From: Noviherbaspirillum denitrificans
GTDB lineage: Bacteria > Pseudomonadota > Gammaproteobacteria > Burkholderiales > Burkholderiaceae_D
NCBI RefSeq assembly: GCF_002211445.1
Contig: NZ_LSTO01000004.1
Coordinates: forward strand, 1-63,461
Direction: 5' to 3'
Length of the DNA stretch: 63,461 nucleotides
Within the stretch, counting starts at the first letter, position 1, and each line of letters opens with the position of its first letter. Positions 17,679-29,639 of this stretch are shown one piece after another. The notes beneath the pieces were generated by a model. The model had not been told where the DNA came from. It did not search any database and saw only the letters and a list, made by a program, of their open reading frames with translations. Made by a program: the position numbers and the translations under genes.

Positions 17679-19160
17679 TCAACCAGCCAGCGTCTTGACC
17701 ATGGCCGTCGCACAAATCGCCATCAACGGACCCGGCAGGATACCCAATGCCAGCACGGCTGCACCGTTCAGGCTCAGGATAACGCGCATGTCTCCGGTCG
17801 CCTCAATCTTCGAGGTATCGACCGGCTCGTCGAAATACATGACCTTCACAACACGCAGGTAGTAGAACGCACCGATCAGCGACAGCAGCACGGACACTAC
17901 TGCCAGCCAGACCTGACCAGTTGCAAGGACTGCCTGGAGGACTGCCAGCTTGGCGTAGAAGCCGACGGTCGGCGGAATGCCGGTCAACGAGAACATCAGG
18001 ATCAGCATCACGAAGGCGAACCACGGGCTGCGCTGGTTCAGGCCCTTGAAGTCGTCGATGTTTTCAGCTTCGAACCCGGAACGCGCCAGCAGGATGATCA
18101 GGCCGAAGGTACCCAGCGTCGTCAGGACGTAGGTCACGGAATAGAACATCGCCGAGCTGTAGGCGTTACCTGCCGACGCCACATTGCCGTCAACTACGCC
18201 TGACAGCATGCCGAGCAACATGAAACCCATTTGGCCAATCGTCGAATAGGCGAGCATACGCTTCAAGTTGGTCTGGACAATCGCAGTGATATTGCCCACG
18301 GCCATCGACAAGATTGCCAGCACCGTGATCATCTGCTGCCAGTCGATGGCGAGCGGGAACAGGCCTTCGACGAGAAGTCGGATGGTAATCGCAAATGCAG
18401 CAAGCTTCGGTGCAGCACCCAGCAACAGGGTCACTGCCGTCGGAGCCCCCTGATAGACGTCCGGAACCCACATGTGGAACGGAGCAGCACCGAGCTTGAA
18501 TGCCAGGCCAGCAACCACAAATACGACACCAAACACGAGCACGGTTTTGTTGACGGTGCCGGAAGCAGTCGCCTTCGCAACTTCGGTCAAGTCGAGCGAA
18601 CCGGTTGCGCCGTAGAGCATCGACAGGCCGTAAAGAAGGAAACCGGAAGCCAGTGCACCGAGGATGAAATACTTCATTGCCGCTTCGGTCGATACCGAAT
18701 GGCCGCGGCGTAGTGCCACGAGTGCGTACAGCGACAGTGACATCAGTTCGAGTCCGAGGTAGATCACCAGGAAGTTGTTACCGGAGATCATCACCATCTG
18801 TCCGAGCAATGCGAACAAGGCGAGCACGTAGAACTCACCGCCCAGCGTCCCTCCGAGCATTCCGCGCTCCGTTGCGTACTGGCGCGAATAGATCAGCGTC
18901 ATGCCGACAGCGATATACGAAAACACCTTCAGCAGGTTTGACATCGCATCCGAGACGAACATGTTGTTGAACGTGTATGCCGTCGGACCGTTGAAATCGG
19001 CAATATTCAGCGCGGCGCAGACAGCCAGGATCACGATCGCCAGCATGAACGTGACGTAGCGCTTGGCCTCCGTCAGGAACATGTCGATCAGCAGGAGCGC
19101 GGACGTCGCGATCAGCAGGAAAATTTCCGGATATACCGGTGCGAGATTGATTTCGTTCAT
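17679..19160 (-). CDS. nuoN: NADH-quinone oxidoreductase subunit N
   Basis: One of three antiporter-like proton-pumping subunits in the membrane arm of complex I. 493 residues, about 14 membrane helices. Key charged residues are present: Glu138 in [15 protein letters not shown] and a lysine in [11 protein letters not shown] (Lys163). Last nuo gene, followed by DUF2818. A 96-base gap separates it from nuoM, the widest in the operon. Confidence 0.98.
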   Translation of the reverse strand: MNEINLAPVYPEIFLLIATSALLLIDMFLTEAKRYVTFMLAIVILAVCAALNIADFNGPTAYTFNNMFVSDAMSNLLKVFSYIAVGMTLIYSRQYATERGMLGGTLGGEFYVLALFALLGQMVMISGNNFLVIYLGLELMSLSLYALVALRRGHSVSTEAAMKYFILGALASGFLLYGLSMLYGATGSLDLTEVAKATASGTVNKTVLVFGVVFVVAGLAFKLGAAPFHMWVPDVYQGAPTAVTLLLGAAPKLAAFAITIRLLVEGLFPLAIDWQQMITVLAILSMAVGNITAIVQTNLKRMLAYSTIGQMGFMLLGMLSGVVDGNVASAGNAYSSAMFYSVTYVLTTLGTFGLIILLARSGFEAENIDDFKGLNQRSPWFAFVMLILMFSLTGIPPTVGFYAKLAVLQAVLATGQVWLAVVSVLLSLIGAFYYLRVVKVMYFDEPVDTSKIEATGDMRVILSLNGAAVLALGILPGPLMAICATAMVKTLAG

Positions 19161-19256
19161 GTTGTCGTCACTCTAAAGCCTTGCAGGCTGGCTCTTCACG
19201 ATCCTATCGCACAAGAGCCGGTAACACGCCTCCCCGAAATCAGGGAGGCGCATTGA

Positions 19257-20747
19257 TTAATTCAGCTTCGAAATCGCCACGTGCTTGAGCAGGTTATCGA
19301 CCGAGGTCTGCATCAGGTCAGTGAACGGTGCCGGATACACGCCCATTGCAATGACCGCGATGGCCAGGACGCCAAGCATCAGGAATTCGCGGGCGTTCAG
19401 GTCCTGGAGCTCGGCGACGTGCTTGTTACCGACTTCACCAAACACTACGCGCTTAACCAGCCACAGCGAGTAAGCAGCGCCGAAGATCAGTGCAGTGGCG
19501 GCCAGCATGCCGATCCAGAAGTTGAACTTGACCGTGCCGAGGATAACCATGAACTCGCCGACGAATCCGGAGGTTGCCGGAAGACCGCAATTCGCCAGAG
19601 AGAACAGCACGAAGAATGCAGCAAACTTCGGCATGGTGTTGATCACCCCGCCGTAATCGGCAATTTGGCGAGAATGCATGCGGTCATACAGGACGCCGAT
19701 GCAAAGGAACATTGCGCCAGATACGAAACCGTGCGAAATCATTTGCACGATGCCGCCTTGCGTCGCCATGTCATTAAACACGAAGAAGCCGAGGGTCACG
19801 AAGCCCATGTGCGCGATCGAAGAGTACGCGACAAGCTTCTTCATATCGGCTTGAACCAGCGCCACCAGGCCAATGTAAATAACGGCGATCAGCGACAACG
19901 TGATGATGAAGCCGGACAGCGAATGGCTGGCATCCGGTGCGATCGGCAACGAGAACCGCAGGAAGCCGTATGCACCCAGCTTCAGCATGATCGCAGCCAG
20001 CACGACGGACCCGCCCGTCGGCGCTTCCACGTGCGCGTCCGGGAGCCAAGTATGGACAGGCCACATCGGCACTTTCACCGCAAACGCCATCAGGAAGGCA
20101 AAGAAGATCAGTACTTGCACATTCAGCGGCAGCGGCAGCTTGTGCCACGTCAGGATCTCGAAGCTGCCACCCGACTTGAAGTACAGGTAGATGATGGCCA
20201 CCAGGGTAAGCAGCGAACCCAGCAACGTGTAGAGGAAGAACTTGATCGCCGCATAGACGCGATTCTGTCCGCCCCACACACCAATGATGATGAACATCGG
20301 GATCAGCGTGGCTTCGAAGAAGACATAGAACAGCAGGCCGTCCAGCGCGCAGAAGACGCCGATCATCAGGCCTGAGAGGATCAGGAATGCCCCCATGTAC
20401 TGGGCTACGCGCTTCTCGATGACTTCCCAGCCGGCGATCACGACGATGATCGTGATGAACGCGGTGAGGAGCACGAACCAGACCGAGATGCCGTCAATGC
20501 CGAGGAAATAATTGACGTTGAATCGGTCAATCCAGGCCGATTTTTCGACAAACTGCATGCCATGGGCTGCTTTGTCGAATTGCGATATCAGCGGCAGCGT
20601 CACGAGGAAGCTGACGATGGAGCCGATCAGTGAAACCGATCGCACCAGCGCAGGGTTCTCGTCACGGCCAAATGCCAGGACGAACAAGCCGAACGCGATC
20701 GGGCACCAGATTGCGAGGCTCAGGAGTGGGAAAGTTGACTGCATCAT
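19257..20747 (-). CDS. nuoM: NADH-quinone oxidoreductase subunit M
   Basis: Antiporter-like proton-pumping subunit of complex I, 496 residues with about 14 membrane helices. The essential glutamate is Glu145 in FYVFFEATLIPMF (Glu144 in E. coli), and HTWLPDAHVEAPTGGSV is the conserved broken-helix segment. Starts with two ATGs in a row at 20747. Confidence 0.98.
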   Translation of the reverse strand: MMQSTFPLLSLAIWCPIAFGLFVLAFGRDENPALVRSVSLIGSIVSFLVTLPLISQFDKAAHGMQFVEKSAWIDRFNVNYFLGIDGISVWFVLLTAFITIIVVIAGWEVIEKRVAQYMGAFLILSGLMIGVFCALDGLLFYVFFEATLIPMFIIIGVWGGQNRVYAAIKFFLYTLLGSLLTLVAIIYLYFKSGGSFEILTWHKLPLPLNVQVLIFFAFLMAFAVKVPMWPVHTWLPDAHVEAPTGGSVVLAAIMLKLGAYGFLRFSLPIAPDASHSLSGFIITLSLIAVIYIGLVALVQADMKKLVAYSSIAHMGFVTLGFFVFNDMATQGGIVQMISHGFVSGAMFLCIGVLYDRMHSRQIADYGGVINTMPKFAAFFVLFSLANCGLPATSGFVGEFMVILGTVKFNFWIGMLAATALIFGAAYSLWLVKRVVFGEVGNKHVAELQDLNAREFLMLGVLAIAVIAMGVYPAPFTDLMQTSVDNLLKHVAISKLN

Positions 20748-20774
20748 GATTTTTATTTGCTCTACTTCGCCAAC

Positions 20775-22820
20775 CTATTTGGCAAATGACGGGAACGGCA
20801 TGAAATAAATCAGGAACAACAGCACGCCGATAATCATTACAAATGCATAGTGGTAAATGTAACCAGTCTGGAAGTGGCGGATCAGTGCCGAGAACCAGCC
20901 CACCACCTTGGCGCTGCCGTTAACGATCAGACCGTCAATCAGCGCACGGTCGCCACCGCTCCACAGGCCGCGGCCCAACAGCACCGCGCCCTTGCCAAAC
21001 ACAACTTCATTGAATTTGTCCATGAAGTACTTGTTATCGAGGATCGTGTATATCGCGCGGAATTTGTTGTAGAACCATTCCGGCACCTTGCGGTTGACCA
21101 TGTAGCAGTAGTACGCGGATGCGACACCGGCCAGCGCCAGCCAGAACGGCGCTGTCGACAGAGCATGCAGCGCCATTGCGGTCGCGCCATGGAATTCCTC
21201 GTGCAACTCCTTCATCGCATGGTGGTTGTCACCGACGAAGATCACGCCATTGAAGAAGTCGCCATGGAGCATCGGGCCGATCGCGATGAAGCCGATAACC
21301 ACGGACGGAATCGCGAGCAGCATGAGCGGAACGGTAACGACCCAAGGAGCCTCGTGCGGCTTCTCGCCCGGTGCGAGACCATGATGGTGATCGTCGTGGT
21401 GATCGTCGTGGCCATGGCCGTGATGGTCGTCATGTGCCTTGCCGAAGCGCTCTTCGCCATGGAAGACGAGAAAATACATGCGGAAGGAATAAAAGGCCGT
21501 AACGAAGACGCCTGCCAGGACGGCGAAATTAGCGAAGCCCGCGCCAGCGATATGCGTTGCATGCACTGCCTCGATGATGCTGTCCTTCGAGTAAAAGCCT
21601 GCGAAGAACGGCGTACCGATCAGGGCCAGCGAGCCGAGCAACGAGGTAATCCAGGTGATCGGCATGTACTTGCGCAGGCCGCCCATGTTGCGGATGTCCT
21701 GGTCGTGGTGCATGCCGATGATCACTGCACCGGCGCCGAGGAACAGCAGCGCCTTGAAAAATGCGTGCGTCATCAGGTGGAACACTGCGACCGAATAGGC
21801 GGACGCACCGAGCGCGACAGTCATGTAACCGAGCTGGGAGAGCGTGGAATATGCAACGACGCGCTTGATGTCGTTCTGAATGATGCCGAGGAAGCCCATG
21901 AACAGCGCGGTAATCGAACCGATCACGAGCACGAAGGACAGTGCGGTATCGGACAGTTCGAACAACGGGGACATGCGGGCCACCATGAAGATGCCTGCGG
22001 TCACCATGGTTGCGGCGTGGATCAGCGCGGAAATCGGCGTCGGGCCTTCCATCGAGTCTGGCAGCCAGACGTGCAGCGGGAATTGCGCAGATTTACCCAT
22101 CGCACCAATGAACAGGCAGATGCAGGCAACGGTCAGCAGCATCCAGTCGGTGCCCGGCAGGGTCATCGTGGCCAGGTCTGCGCGCTTGGCAAACACTTCG
22201 CCGTAGTTCATGGAGCCCGCATAAGCGAGCAGCAGGCCAATGCCCAGGATGAAGCCGAAGTCACCGACACGGTTCACCAGGAAGGCCTTCATGTTGGCGT
22301 AGATCGCCGTCGGACGGGTGTACCAGAAGCCGATCAACAGATACGAAACGAGGCCCACTGCTTCCCAGCCGAAGAACAGCTGGAGGAAGTTGTTGCTCAT
22401 GACGAGCATCAGCATCGAGAAAGTGAACAGCGAGATGTAGGAGAAGAAGCGGTTATAGCCTTCGTCTTCCGCCATGTAGCCGATGGTGTAGATGTGCACC
22501 ATCAACGACACGAAGGTCACCACGCACATCATCATCGCGGTCAGGCTGTCGATCAGGAAGCCGACCTCGAGCTTGAGCCCCATCACGGTCATCCAGGTAT
22601 AGACGGTGCCGTGATAAGTGGCGCCGTCCATGACGGCGAGCAGCGTCTGGAACGAAATGATGAATGCGATCAGCACGCCAAGGATCGTCGCCGTATGCGA
22701 CGCCGTGCGTCCGATCTTGTTGCCGAAAAACTTGGTTCCGAACAGACCCGCGATCGCGGCGCCTGCGAGTGGTGCCAACGGCACAGCCAAGAGAACGTTA
22801 GGGTTGAGTTGCCCCGCCAT
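20775..22820 (-). CDS. nuoL: NADH-quinone oxidoreductase subunit L
   Basis: Largest membrane subunit of complex I, 681 residues from ATG 22820 (MAGQLNPNVLLAVPLAPL); the frame is open further upstream but that part runs back through the end of nuoK and has no similarity. Proton-channel glutamate in FFGWEAVGLVSYLL, HVWLPDSMEGPTPISALIHA, and a long C-terminal lateral helix region. An unusual-looking loop at about residues 460-482 contains twelve or so histidines alternating with aspartates (HDDHHGHGHDDHHDD). Confidence 0.98.
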   Translation of the reverse strand: MAGQLNPNVLLAVPLAPLAGAAIAGLFGTKFFGNKIGRTASHTATILGVLIAFIISFQTLLAVMDGATYHGTVYTWMTVMGLKLEVGFLIDSLTAMMMCVVTFVSLMVHIYTIGYMAEDEGYNRFFSYISLFTFSMLMLVMSNNFLQLFFGWEAVGLVSYLLIGFWYTRPTAIYANMKAFLVNRVGDFGFILGIGLLLAYAGSMNYGEVFAKRADLATMTLPGTDWMLLTVACICLFIGAMGKSAQFPLHVWLPDSMEGPTPISALIHAATMVTAGIFMVARMSPLFELSDTALSFVLVIGSITALFMGFLGIIQNDIKRVVAYSTLSQLGYMTVALGASAYSVAVFHLMTHAFFKALLFLGAGAVIIGMHHDQDIRNMGGLRKYMPITWITSLLGSLALIGTPFFAGFYSKDSIIEAVHATHIAGAGFANFAVLAGVFVTAFYSFRMYFLVFHGEERFGKAHDDHHGHGHDDHHDDHHHGLAPGEKPHEAPWVVTVPLMLLAIPSVVIGFIAIGPMLHGDFFNGVIFVGDNHHAMKELHEEFHGATAMALHALSTAPFWLALAGVASAYYCYMVNRKVPEWFYNKFRAIYTILDNKYFMDKFNEVVFGKGAVLLGRGLWSGGDRALIDGLIVNGSAKVVGWFSALIRHFQTGYIYHYAFVMIIGVLLFLIYFMPFPSFAK

Positions 22821-22848
22821 GATGGACCTTGTCGTTATTATTGCGTGA

Positions 22849-23157
22849 TTAACCTTTGAGTGCGTCGAGGTCTTCGACATTGATGGTGTCCAAGTTACGG
22901 AACAACACCACCAGGATGGCGAGACCAATCGCGGACTCCGCGGCAGCCACAGTCAGGATGAAGAAAACGAAAATCTGGCCGGCAGCATCGCCCAGGTAAT
23001 ACGAGAAGGCGATGAAGTTCATGTTGACCGCGAGGAGCATCAGCTCGATGGCCATCAACAGGATGATGACGTTCTTGCGGTTCAGGAAAATGCCGACGAC
23101 AGAGATCGCAAAGAGGATTGCGCCGAGGATCAGGTAATGTGCGAGCGAAAGTGCCAC
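22849..23157 (-). CDS. nuoK: NADH-quinone oxidoreductase subunit K
   Basis: Small three-helix membrane subunit, 102 residues from a GTG start at 23157. The two membrane glutamates needed for proton transfer are at Glu38 ([14 protein letters not shown]) and Glu74 ([10 protein letters not shown]), matching Glu36 and Glu72 of E. coli. Eleven bases after nuoJ. Confidence 0.98.
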   Translation of the reverse strand: MALSLAHYLILGAILFAISVVGIFLNRKNVIILLMAIELMLLAVNMNFIAFSYYLGDAAGQIFVFFILTVAAAESAIGLAILVVLFRNLDTINVEDLDALKG

Positions 23158-23168
23158 GGTGCTTCCCC

Positions 23169-23804
23169 TTATTGTTTTTCTTGCGCAACCGGTTGCACGC
23201 CGTTGGCACGGTCGGACTCGGCTTTCATGCTGACGATGCGCAGGCGGTCGTTGCGCTTGACCTTGACTGCAGCGGCCGGATCGAAGTACTTGCTGTCCTT
23301 GCGGCGGCGCAGTGTCAATGCGACTGCAGCGACAATGGCGACGAGCAGGACGACGGCAGCAATTTCAAATGCATAGATGTACTGGGTGTAGATCAGCTTG
23401 CCCAGTTCCTTGGTATTGCCGATGTTCGCCGACGCTGCCGGGACTTGCGATTCGAGCGCCCAGAAGCCATGCAGCAGGACGGCTGCCATTTCCAGGACGA
23501 TGACGACGCCGATTGTGGCGGCCATCGGGAAATAGCCCCAGAAGCCTTCCCGCAGCTTGTCCATGTTGATGTCCAACATCATCACGACAAACAGGAAGAG
23601 CACCATGACGGCGCCGACATAGACCAGCACCAGCACGATCGCGAGGAACTCGGCTTTGAGAAGCAGCCAGACGCCTGCACCGGAGAAGAAAGACAGTACC
23701 AGAAACAGTGCGGCGTGCACCGGATTCCGGTCTGTGATGACGCGTGTGGCGGCGAACACGAGGATCACCGAGAACGCGTAGAACAAGAAGGTTTTAAATT
23801 CCAT
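23169..23804 (-). CDS. nuoJ: NADH-quinone oxidoreductase subunit J
   Basis: Membrane subunit of complex I, 211 residues with five predicted helices. The conserved [20 protein letters not shown] segment, which contains the pi-bulge helix, is intact. A soluble C-terminal tail of about 40 residues ([21 protein letters not shown] onward) follows the last helix. Confidence 0.97.
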   Translation of the reverse strand: MEFKTFLFYAFSVILVFAATRVITDRNPVHAALFLVLSFFSGAGVWLLLKAEFLAIVLVLVYVGAVMVLFLFVVMMLDINMDKLREGFWGYFPMAATIGVVIVLEMAAVLLHGFWALESQVPAASANIGNTKELGKLIYTQYIYAFEIAAVVLLVAIVAAVALTLRRRKDSKYFDPAAAVKVKRNDRLRIVSMKAESDRANGVQPVAQEKQ

Positions 23805-23843
23805 AATGGACCAAGAGAGTCAGCTGTATGCGGGCTAGATCAA

Positions 23844-24332
23844 TCAACGATATGCGGCATCGGCTGCACGGGCAGCAGCGATATCCTTTTCATAACGGTC
23901 GCCAATCGCAAGCAGCATCTCCTTCGTGTAGTAGAGATCGCCGCGCTTTTCGCCGTGGTATTCCAGGATGTTCGTTTCGACGATCGAGTCAACCGGGCAG
24001 GACTCTTCGCAGAAACCGCAGAAGATGCATTTGGTCAGGTCGATGTCGTAACGCGTTGTGCGGCGGGTGCCGTCTTCGCGCTCCGTCGATTCGATCGTGA
24101 TCGCCATCGCCGGGCAAACTGCTTCACACAATTTGCAGGCGATGCATCGCTCTTCACCGTTCGGGTAACGGCGTAGCGCATGCAGCCCGCGGAAGCGTGG
24201 CGACAGCGGGGTCTTCTCTTCCGGGAATTGCACCGTGATCTTGCGGGCGAACATGTAACGGCCGGTCAGGGCAAGGCCCTTGATCAGCTCTCGGAGCATC
24301 AGGCTGCCGAAGAAATCTTTAATGGCTTCCAT
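23844..24332 (-). CDS. nuoI: NADH-quinone oxidoreductase subunit I
   Basis: Peripheral-arm subunit carrying two 4Fe-4S clusters (N6a, N6b) that pass electrons toward NuoB. 162 residues. Both CxxCxxCxxxCP motifs are complete: Cys63/66/69/73 and Cys102/105/108/112. The N-terminus is the amphipathic membrane-contacting part. Confidence 0.98.
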   Translation of the reverse strand: MEAIKDFFGSLMLRELIKGLALTGRYMFARKITVQFPEEKTPLSPRFRGLHALRRYPNGEERCIACKLCEAVCPAMAITIESTEREDGTRRTTRYDIDLTKCIFCGFCEESCPVDSIVETNILEYHGEKRGDLYYTKEMLLAIGDRYEKDIAAARAADAAYR

Positions 24333-24351
24333 GGTATTCAGCCTCTATTCC

Positions 24352-25419
24352 TTACTTCCAAATATTCCAGGGGGTCTGCATCCAGGCGGCGACGATGACA
24401 AGGTAAGCCAGCGTCAGCGGAATGAATACCTTCCAGCCGAGACGCATGATTTGGTCATAGCGGTAACGCGGGAAAGATGCACGCGCCCAGATAAACATCG
24501 ACACGACGACGAAAGTCTTGATGCCCAGCCAGATCCAGCCCGGAATAAAGTCCAGGAGTGCCACCGGAGCTGCCCAGCCGCCGAGGAACATCAGCGATGC
24601 CAGCATCGAGATCAGGATCATGTTGGCGTATTCGGCCAGGAAGAACATGGCGAACGACATGCCGGAGTACTCGACCATATGGCCTGCAACGATTTCGGAT
24701 TCGCCTTCCACCACGTCAAACGGATGACGGTTGGTTTCAGCGATACCGGAGATCACGTAGATCACGAAAATCGGCAGCAGAGGCAGCCAGTTCCACGACA
24801 GGAAGTTCAGGCCCTTGTCTGCAAACATGCCCTTGTTCTGCACATTGACGATATCGATGAAGTTCAGGCTGCCGGAGACCAGCAGCACGATCACGAGGGC
24901 GAAGCCCATAGCGATTTCATACGACACCATCTGCGCGGACGCACGCATCGCGCCAAGGAAAGCGTACTTCGAATTGGAAGCCCAGCCAGCGATGATCACG
25001 CCGTACACTTCCATCGAGCTGATCGCCATCACGAACAACAATCCGGCATTGACGTTCGCCAGCACGGCTTCCGGTCCAAACGGGATCACCGCCCATGCTG
25101 CAAGCGCCGGCATGATGGTCATGATGGGTGCGATCACGAACAGGGCCTTGCTTGCCTGTGCAGGAACGACGATTTCCTTGAGCAGCAGTTTGAGCGCATC
25201 GGCGATCGGCTGCAGCAGGCCTGCGGGGCCGACGCGATTCGGGCCAAGGCGAATGTGCATCCAGCCAATCATCTTGCGCTCCCACAGCGTGAGATAGGCA
25301 ACACAGCCCATCAGCGGCAGCACGACGACGACAATCTTGACCAGGGTCCACACCAACGGCCACACGCCTCCGAACAGTCCCTGTCCGGTTGCGTTGATGG
25401 TCATGAGCATTTGATCCAT
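24352..25419 (-). CDS. nuoH: NADH-quinone oxidoreductase subunit H
   Basis: Membrane subunit that forms most of the quinone chamber at the junction of both arms. 355 residues, eight or nine helices, with [20 protein letters not shown] and the loop [20 protein letters not shown], both hallmarks. Start codon overlaps the nuoG stop by one base (TAATG), so translation is probably coupled. Confidence 0.98.
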   Translation of the reverse strand: MDQMLMTINATGQGLFGGVWPLVWTLVKIVVVVLPLMGCVAYLTLWERKMIGWMHIRLGPNRVGPAGLLQPIADALKLLLKEIVVPAQASKALFVIAPIMTIMPALAAWAVIPFGPEAVLANVNAGLLFVMAISSMEVYGVIIAGWASNSKYAFLGAMRASAQMVSYEIAMGFALVIVLLVSGSLNFIDIVNVQNKGMFADKGLNFLSWNWLPLLPIFVIYVISGIAETNRHPFDVVEGESEIVAGHMVEYSGMSFAMFFLAEYANMILISMLASLMFLGGWAAPVALLDFIPGWIWLGIKTFVVVSMFIWARASFPRYRYDQIMRLGWKVFIPLTLAYLVIVAAWMQTPWNIWK

Positions 25420-27755
25420 TACGCTTTCTCCACACTGATTGCACCGAACATTGCACCGAGACCGATGGTCGACTTGTGCGCGGCGGAAACGCGGACAACA
25501 TTTGCCGGCAGCTTCGCGTCGACTGCAACAGCCAGTACGGTACTGCCCTGCCCTTGCGACACCTTCACCTGGGCACCTTCGGCAACGCCAAGCTGTTGGG
25601 CCAGTATCGGGGAGATCAATGCTTTCGGTGCTTGGGCGGCTGTCGTCAGCTGCAGCGACTCAGCGCGGCGGACGATGGCATCAGTGAAGTAAATCGGCAC
25701 GTCGGCAATACGCTCAACCTGGGTACCGGCAGCTGCCTTTGCAGCTTGCAGCTGGACATGTGCATTGTTGTTCAGGCGTGGCTTGAGATCGGCTTCTTCT
25801 GCCTTCTTCGTTCCGAGGATTTCAGCGCGGATTTCTTCCGAAGTCTCATAGTCGAAACCGGCCAGCTCCAGCATGTTTCCGAGCACGCGCAGCACCTTCC
25901 AAGCGGGGCGGGTTTCGCCCAGCGGCTTGACCGTTCCGTTGAAGCCTTGTGCGCGGCCTTCGCAATTGACAAAGGTGCCAGAAGTTTCGGAGAACGGTGC
26001 GACCGGAAGCAGGACGTCTGCATAGTCGGCACCGTGCTTGAACGGTGACATCACGACAACCATATCCGCCTTGCTCAAGGCAGCACGCGCCGCTTGCGGA
26101 TCATAGCAATCGAATTCCGGCTCAGCGTGCAGCAGGACGTATGCCTTGCGCGGCTGTGCGAACATCTGAAGCGCATTCGCGCCCTTGCCCGGAATTGCGT
26201 TCGCAATGTAACCACCGACAGAATTGGCGGCTTCGGTAAGGTAGCCGAAGCTGGCGCCGGTATTCTGAGCGAGCCATTGCGCTGCTGCATGAAGCTGCGA
26301 AGCTTGCGGATGCTGTGCGGCAGCGTTGCCGAGCACGACCGCACGACGCTCGCCGGACAGCAGGCTGGCGGCGATTCCCTTGGCGATTTCGCTGGCTTCG
26401 ACGCCTTCAAAACCAGCCGGAATAGCTACGCCTTTCGCTTGTGCCACTGCAACCACCACTTCACTCAGGCCGGCCAGCCAGTCGGATGGTGCCTTGATCA
26501 TGCGGTTGGTCAGCGAGATCAGGAGGTCGTCATCGGTCGCATGCAGGATGCTGACCTTTGCGCCATGCTTTGCCGACTGGCGCAGGCGGGCAGCGAGCAG
26601 CGGGTGATCCTTGCGCAGGAAGGAGCCGATCACAAACACGCGGTCGGCGGTACCGAGTTCGTCAATCGACATCCCGAGCCATGGAGTGACCTTCCCGTCG
26701 AGGGAGAAATCGGATTGGCGCAGGCGGAAATCGACGTTGTCGGAGCCAAGGCCGCGGGTCAGCTTCTGCAGCAGGGAGAGTTCTTCCAGCGTGGAATACG
26801 GTGCGGCGAGTGCAGCGATCGAATCGGCACCATGGTCCTTGCGAATGTCCTTCAGACCGTGCGCGACGTATTCAAGCGCGGTCTGCCAATCGGTCTCGAT
26901 CCACTTGCCGTCCTGCTTGATCATCGGTGCCGTGAGGCGCTCGGCGCTGTTCAGGCCTTCATAGGCGAAGCGGTCCTTGTCGGACAGCCAGCATTCATTG
27001 ACGCCTTCGTTTTCCAGCGGCAGTACGCGCATGACCTTGCCACTCTTGACCTGGACGATCAGGTTGGCACCAAGGCCGTCATGCGGACTGACGGAACGGC
27101 GGCGGGACAATTCCCAAGTACGTGCGCTGTAGCGGAACGGCTTGGAGGTCAGCGCGCCGACCGGGCACAGGTCGATCATGTTGCCGGAGAGTTCGGAGTC
27201 AACCGTGTTGCCGACAAAAGTCGTGATTTCGGAGTGCTCGCCGCGGTTCAGCATGCCGAACTCCATCACGCCGGCGATTTCCTGGCCAAAGCGGACGCAG
27301 CGGGTGCAATGGATGCAACGCGCCATTTCGCGCATGGAGATCAGCGGACCTGCGTCCTTCGGTTCAACGACACGCTTTTCTTCGTCGTAGCGCGATGCGG
27401 ACGGGCCATAGCCGACTGCGAGGTCCTGCAATTGGCACTCACCGCCCTGGTCGCAGATCGGGCAATCCAGCGGGTGGTTGATGAGCAGGAATTCCATCAC
27501 GCTCTTCTGCGCCTTGATCGCCTTGTCGCTTGCGGTGCGCACGATCATGCCGTTGGTCACCGGGGTCGCGCATGCGGGCAGCGGCTTCGGCGCCTTTTCT
27601 ACTTCGACCAGGCACATGCGGCAGTTGGCCGCGATGGACAGTTTCTTGTGATAGCAAAAATGCGGGATGTAGGTGCCAAGTTTGTTGGCAGCGTCCATCA
27701 CCATGCTGCCTTCCTGGACCTCGACCTTTTTGCCGTCAATTTCGATTTCAACCAT
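25419..27755 (-). CDS. nuoG: NADH-quinone oxidoreductase subunit G
   Basis: Large peripheral subunit of the NADH-dehydrogenase module, 778 residues. N-terminal ferredoxin-like 2Fe-2S ligands Cys34, Cys45, Cys48, Cys62; the His94/Cys98/Cys101/Cys107 set for cluster N5 ([15 protein letters not shown]); and [16 protein letters not shown] for N4. The rest is the molybdopterin-oxidoreductase-like domain without cofactor. nuoH follows by a one-base overlap. Confidence 0.98.
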   Translation of the reverse strand: MVEIEIDGKKVEVQEGSMVMDAANKLGTYIPHFCYHKKLSIAANCRMCLVEVEKAPKPLPACATPVTNGMIVRTASDKAIKAQKSVMEFLLINHPLDCPICDQGGECQLQDLAVGYGPSASRYDEEKRVVEPKDAGPLISMREMARCIHCTRCVRFGQEIAGVMEFGMLNRGEHSEITTFVGNTVDSELSGNMIDLCPVGALTSKPFRYSARTWELSRRRSVSPHDGLGANLIVQVKSGKVMRVLPLENEGVNECWLSDKDRFAYEGLNSAERLTAPMIKQDGKWIETDWQTALEYVAHGLKDIRKDHGADSIAALAAPYSTLEELSLLQKLTRGLGSDNVDFRLRQSDFSLDGKVTPWLGMSIDELGTADRVFVIGSFLRKDHPLLAARLRQSAKHGAKVSILHATDDDLLISLTNRMIKAPSDWLAGLSEVVVAVAQAKGVAIPAGFEGVEASEIAKGIAASLLSGERRAVVLGNAAAQHPQASQLHAAAQWLAQNTGASFGYLTEAANSVGGYIANAIPGKGANALQMFAQPRKAYVLLHAEPEFDCYDPQAARAALSKADMVVVMSPFKHGADYADVLLPVAPFSETSGTFVNCEGRAQGFNGTVKPLGETRPAWKVLRVLGNMLELAGFDYETSEEIRAEILGTKKAEEADLKPRLNNNAHVQLQAAKAAAGTQVERIADVPIYFTDAIVRRAESLQLTTAAQAPKALISPILAQQLGVAEGAQVKVSQGQGSTVLAVAVDAKLPANVVRVSAAHKSTIGLGAMFGAISVEKA

Positions 27756-27831
27756 GGCTTTTTGCCTAAGTATTATTGGGCGCGCAGTACGCGCCTCTTC
27801 ATGTCAACGTGTGGACGCGAGTCGCGCCGGA

Positions 27832-29127
27832 TCAAACGTAAGCGGGGACGATGCAGCGCTTGTGTTCGATGTGGTATTCAAACTCGTCGCGGAAATTCTT
27901 CACGAATGCGCGAACCGGCATCGCAGCAGCATCACCCAGTGCGCAAATCGTGCGGCCCTGGATGTTGTCGGCGATGGAGTTCAGCATGTCGAGATCATCC
28001 GCGCGGCCTTGGCCGTGTTCGATACGATGCACCATACGGTACAGCCAGCCTGTGCCTTCACGGCAGGGCGTGCACTGGCCGCAGGACTCTTCGTAATAGA
28101 AGTACGACAGGCGAAGCAGCGACTTGACCATGCAGCGGGTCTCATCCATGACGATGACCGCGCCGGAGCCAAGCATCGAGCCGGCCTTGGCGATGGAGTC
28201 ATAGTCCATGTCGGTATTCATCATCACTTCACCGGTCAGCACCGGCATGGACGAACCGCCTGGAATGACTGCCTTGATCTTTTTGCCGTCGCGCATACCG
28301 CCTGCGAGTTCCAGCAGCTTGGCAAAAGGCGTACCGAGCGGGACTTCGTAGTTGCCCGGACGCGCAACGTCGCCGGACATCGAGAAGATCTTCGTGCCGC
28401 CATTGTTCGGTTTGCCCAGCCCTGCGTATGCCTCGCCGCCCATGCGCATGATGAACGGGACAGCCGCGAAGGTTTCGGTGTTGTTGATCGTGGTCGGCTT
28501 GCCGTACAGGCCAAAGCTGGCCGGGAACGGCGGCTTGAAACGCGGCTGGCCCTTCTTGCCTTCCAGGGATTCGAGCAATGCGGTTTCTTCGCCGCAGATA
28601 TAGGCGCCGTAACCGTGGGATGCGTGCAGCTGGAAGCTGAAATCGCTGCCCATGATGTTATTACCCAGGAACCCGGCGGCGCGCGCCTCTTCCAGCGCCT
28701 CTTCGAAGCGTTCGTACGCCGCCCAGATCTCACCGTGGATGTAGTTGTAGCCGACGGTAATACCCATCGCGTACGCACCGATTGCCATGCCTTCGATGAG
28801 CGCATGCGGGTTGTAGCGAATGATGTCGCGATCCTTGAATGTACCCGGTTCGCCTTCGTCCGTATTGCAGACAAGGTACTTCTGGCCGGGAAACTGACGC
28901 GGCATGAAGCTCCACTTCAGGCCAGTGGGAAAACCTGCGCCACCGCGGCCGCGCAACGAAGATGCCTTCAGCTCGGCGATGACTTGTTCCGGCGTGATTT
29001 TTTCAGTCAGGATGCGCTTCAGCGCTTCATAGCCGCCACGCTTGACGTAGTCGGCGAGATGCCAGTTGTTGCCGTCGAGGCCAGCCAGAATCAGCGGATT
29101 GATGTGGCGATCGTGCAGGCAGGTCAT
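27832..29127 (-). CDS. nuoF: NADH-quinone oxidoreductase subunit F
   Basis: Carries FMN and the NADH site; first electron acceptor of complex I. 431 residues from ATG 29127 ([16 protein letters not shown]), which overlaps the nuoE stop as ATGA; an upstream in-frame start is rejected. FMN/NADH motif [14 protein letters not shown] from residue 59 and cluster N3 ligands in [12 protein letters not shown] near 346-357. Confidence 0.98.
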   Translation of the reverse strand: MTCLHDRHINPLILAGLDGNNWHLADYVKRGGYEALKRILTEKITPEQVIAELKASSLRGRGGAGFPTGLKWSFMPRQFPGQKYLVCNTDEGEPGTFKDRDIIRYNPHALIEGMAIGAYAMGITVGYNYIHGEIWAAYERFEEALEEARAAGFLGNNIMGSDFSFQLHASHGYGAYICGEETALLESLEGKKGQPRFKPPFPASFGLYGKPTTINNTETFAAVPFIMRMGGEAYAGLGKPNNGGTKIFSMSGDVARPGNYEVPLGTPFAKLLELAGGMRDGKKIKAVIPGGSSMPVLTGEVMMNTDMDYDSIAKAGSMLGSGAVIVMDETRCMVKSLLRLSYFYYEESCGQCTPCREGTGWLYRMVHRIEHGQGRADDLDMLNSIADNIQGRTICALGDAAAMPVRAFVKNFRDEFEYHIEHKRCIVPAYV

Positions 29128-29615
29128 TTCTTCAGTTCCTCCACCAGCGCGTCGATCTTTTCGTTCGACATGTGGCTGCACATGCGCTTGTTGTTGACCA
29201 GCATGACCGGCGCATCACCGCATGCGCCCATGCACTCGCCTTCGATCAGCGTGAACTGGCCGTCAGCAGTCGTTTCCTTGTAGTCGACGCCCAGCTTTTC
29301 CTTCAGGTAGTGCGCAGCGCGCTCGCCACCCGACAGGGCACAAGGCAGGTTGGTGCACACCGAGATCTTGTGCTTGCCGACCGGCTTGGTGTTGTACATG
29401 TTGTAGAAGGTGGCGACTTCCTGCACGGCGATGGGCGCCATGCCGATGTAGTCGGCCACATCCTTCATTACTTCCGGCGACAGCCAGCCCTTTTCGTCCT
29501 GGGCGATTCTCAAGGCTCCCATGACGGCGGATTGCCTCTGGTCGGCGGGAAATTTCGCGAGTTCGCGATCGATTTTTTTATACGCTTCTTGACTTAACAG
29601 CATGATGTCAGCCAT
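29124..29615 (-). CDS. nuoE: NADH-quinone oxidoreductase subunit E
   Basis: Thioredoxin-like subunit with the 2Fe-2S cluster N1a. 163 residues; ligands Cys87, Cys92, Cys128 and Cys132 ([17 protein letters not shown]). ATG at 29615 is used here; the fifth codon is also ATG ([10 protein letters not shown]). Stop overlaps nuoF start by four bases. Confidence 0.97.
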   Translation of the reverse strand: MADIMLLSQEAYKKIDRELAKFPADQRQSAVMGALRIAQDEKGWLSPEVMKDVADYIGMAPIAVQEVATFYNMYNTKPVGKHKISVCTNLPCALSGGERAAHYLKEKLGVDYKETTADGQFTLIEGECMGACGDAPVMLVNNKRMCSHMSNEKIDALVEELKK

Positions 29616-29639
29616 TCGTGCGCGATGGTATCGCGCGGG

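Noticed and set aside
20850-22859. Very long open frame (about 669 codons) on the plus strand opposite nuoL
   Set aside because: It mirrors nuoL codon structure, has an abnormal His/Arg/Gln/Asp-rich composition and no recognisable domain; a shadow of high-GC codon use.
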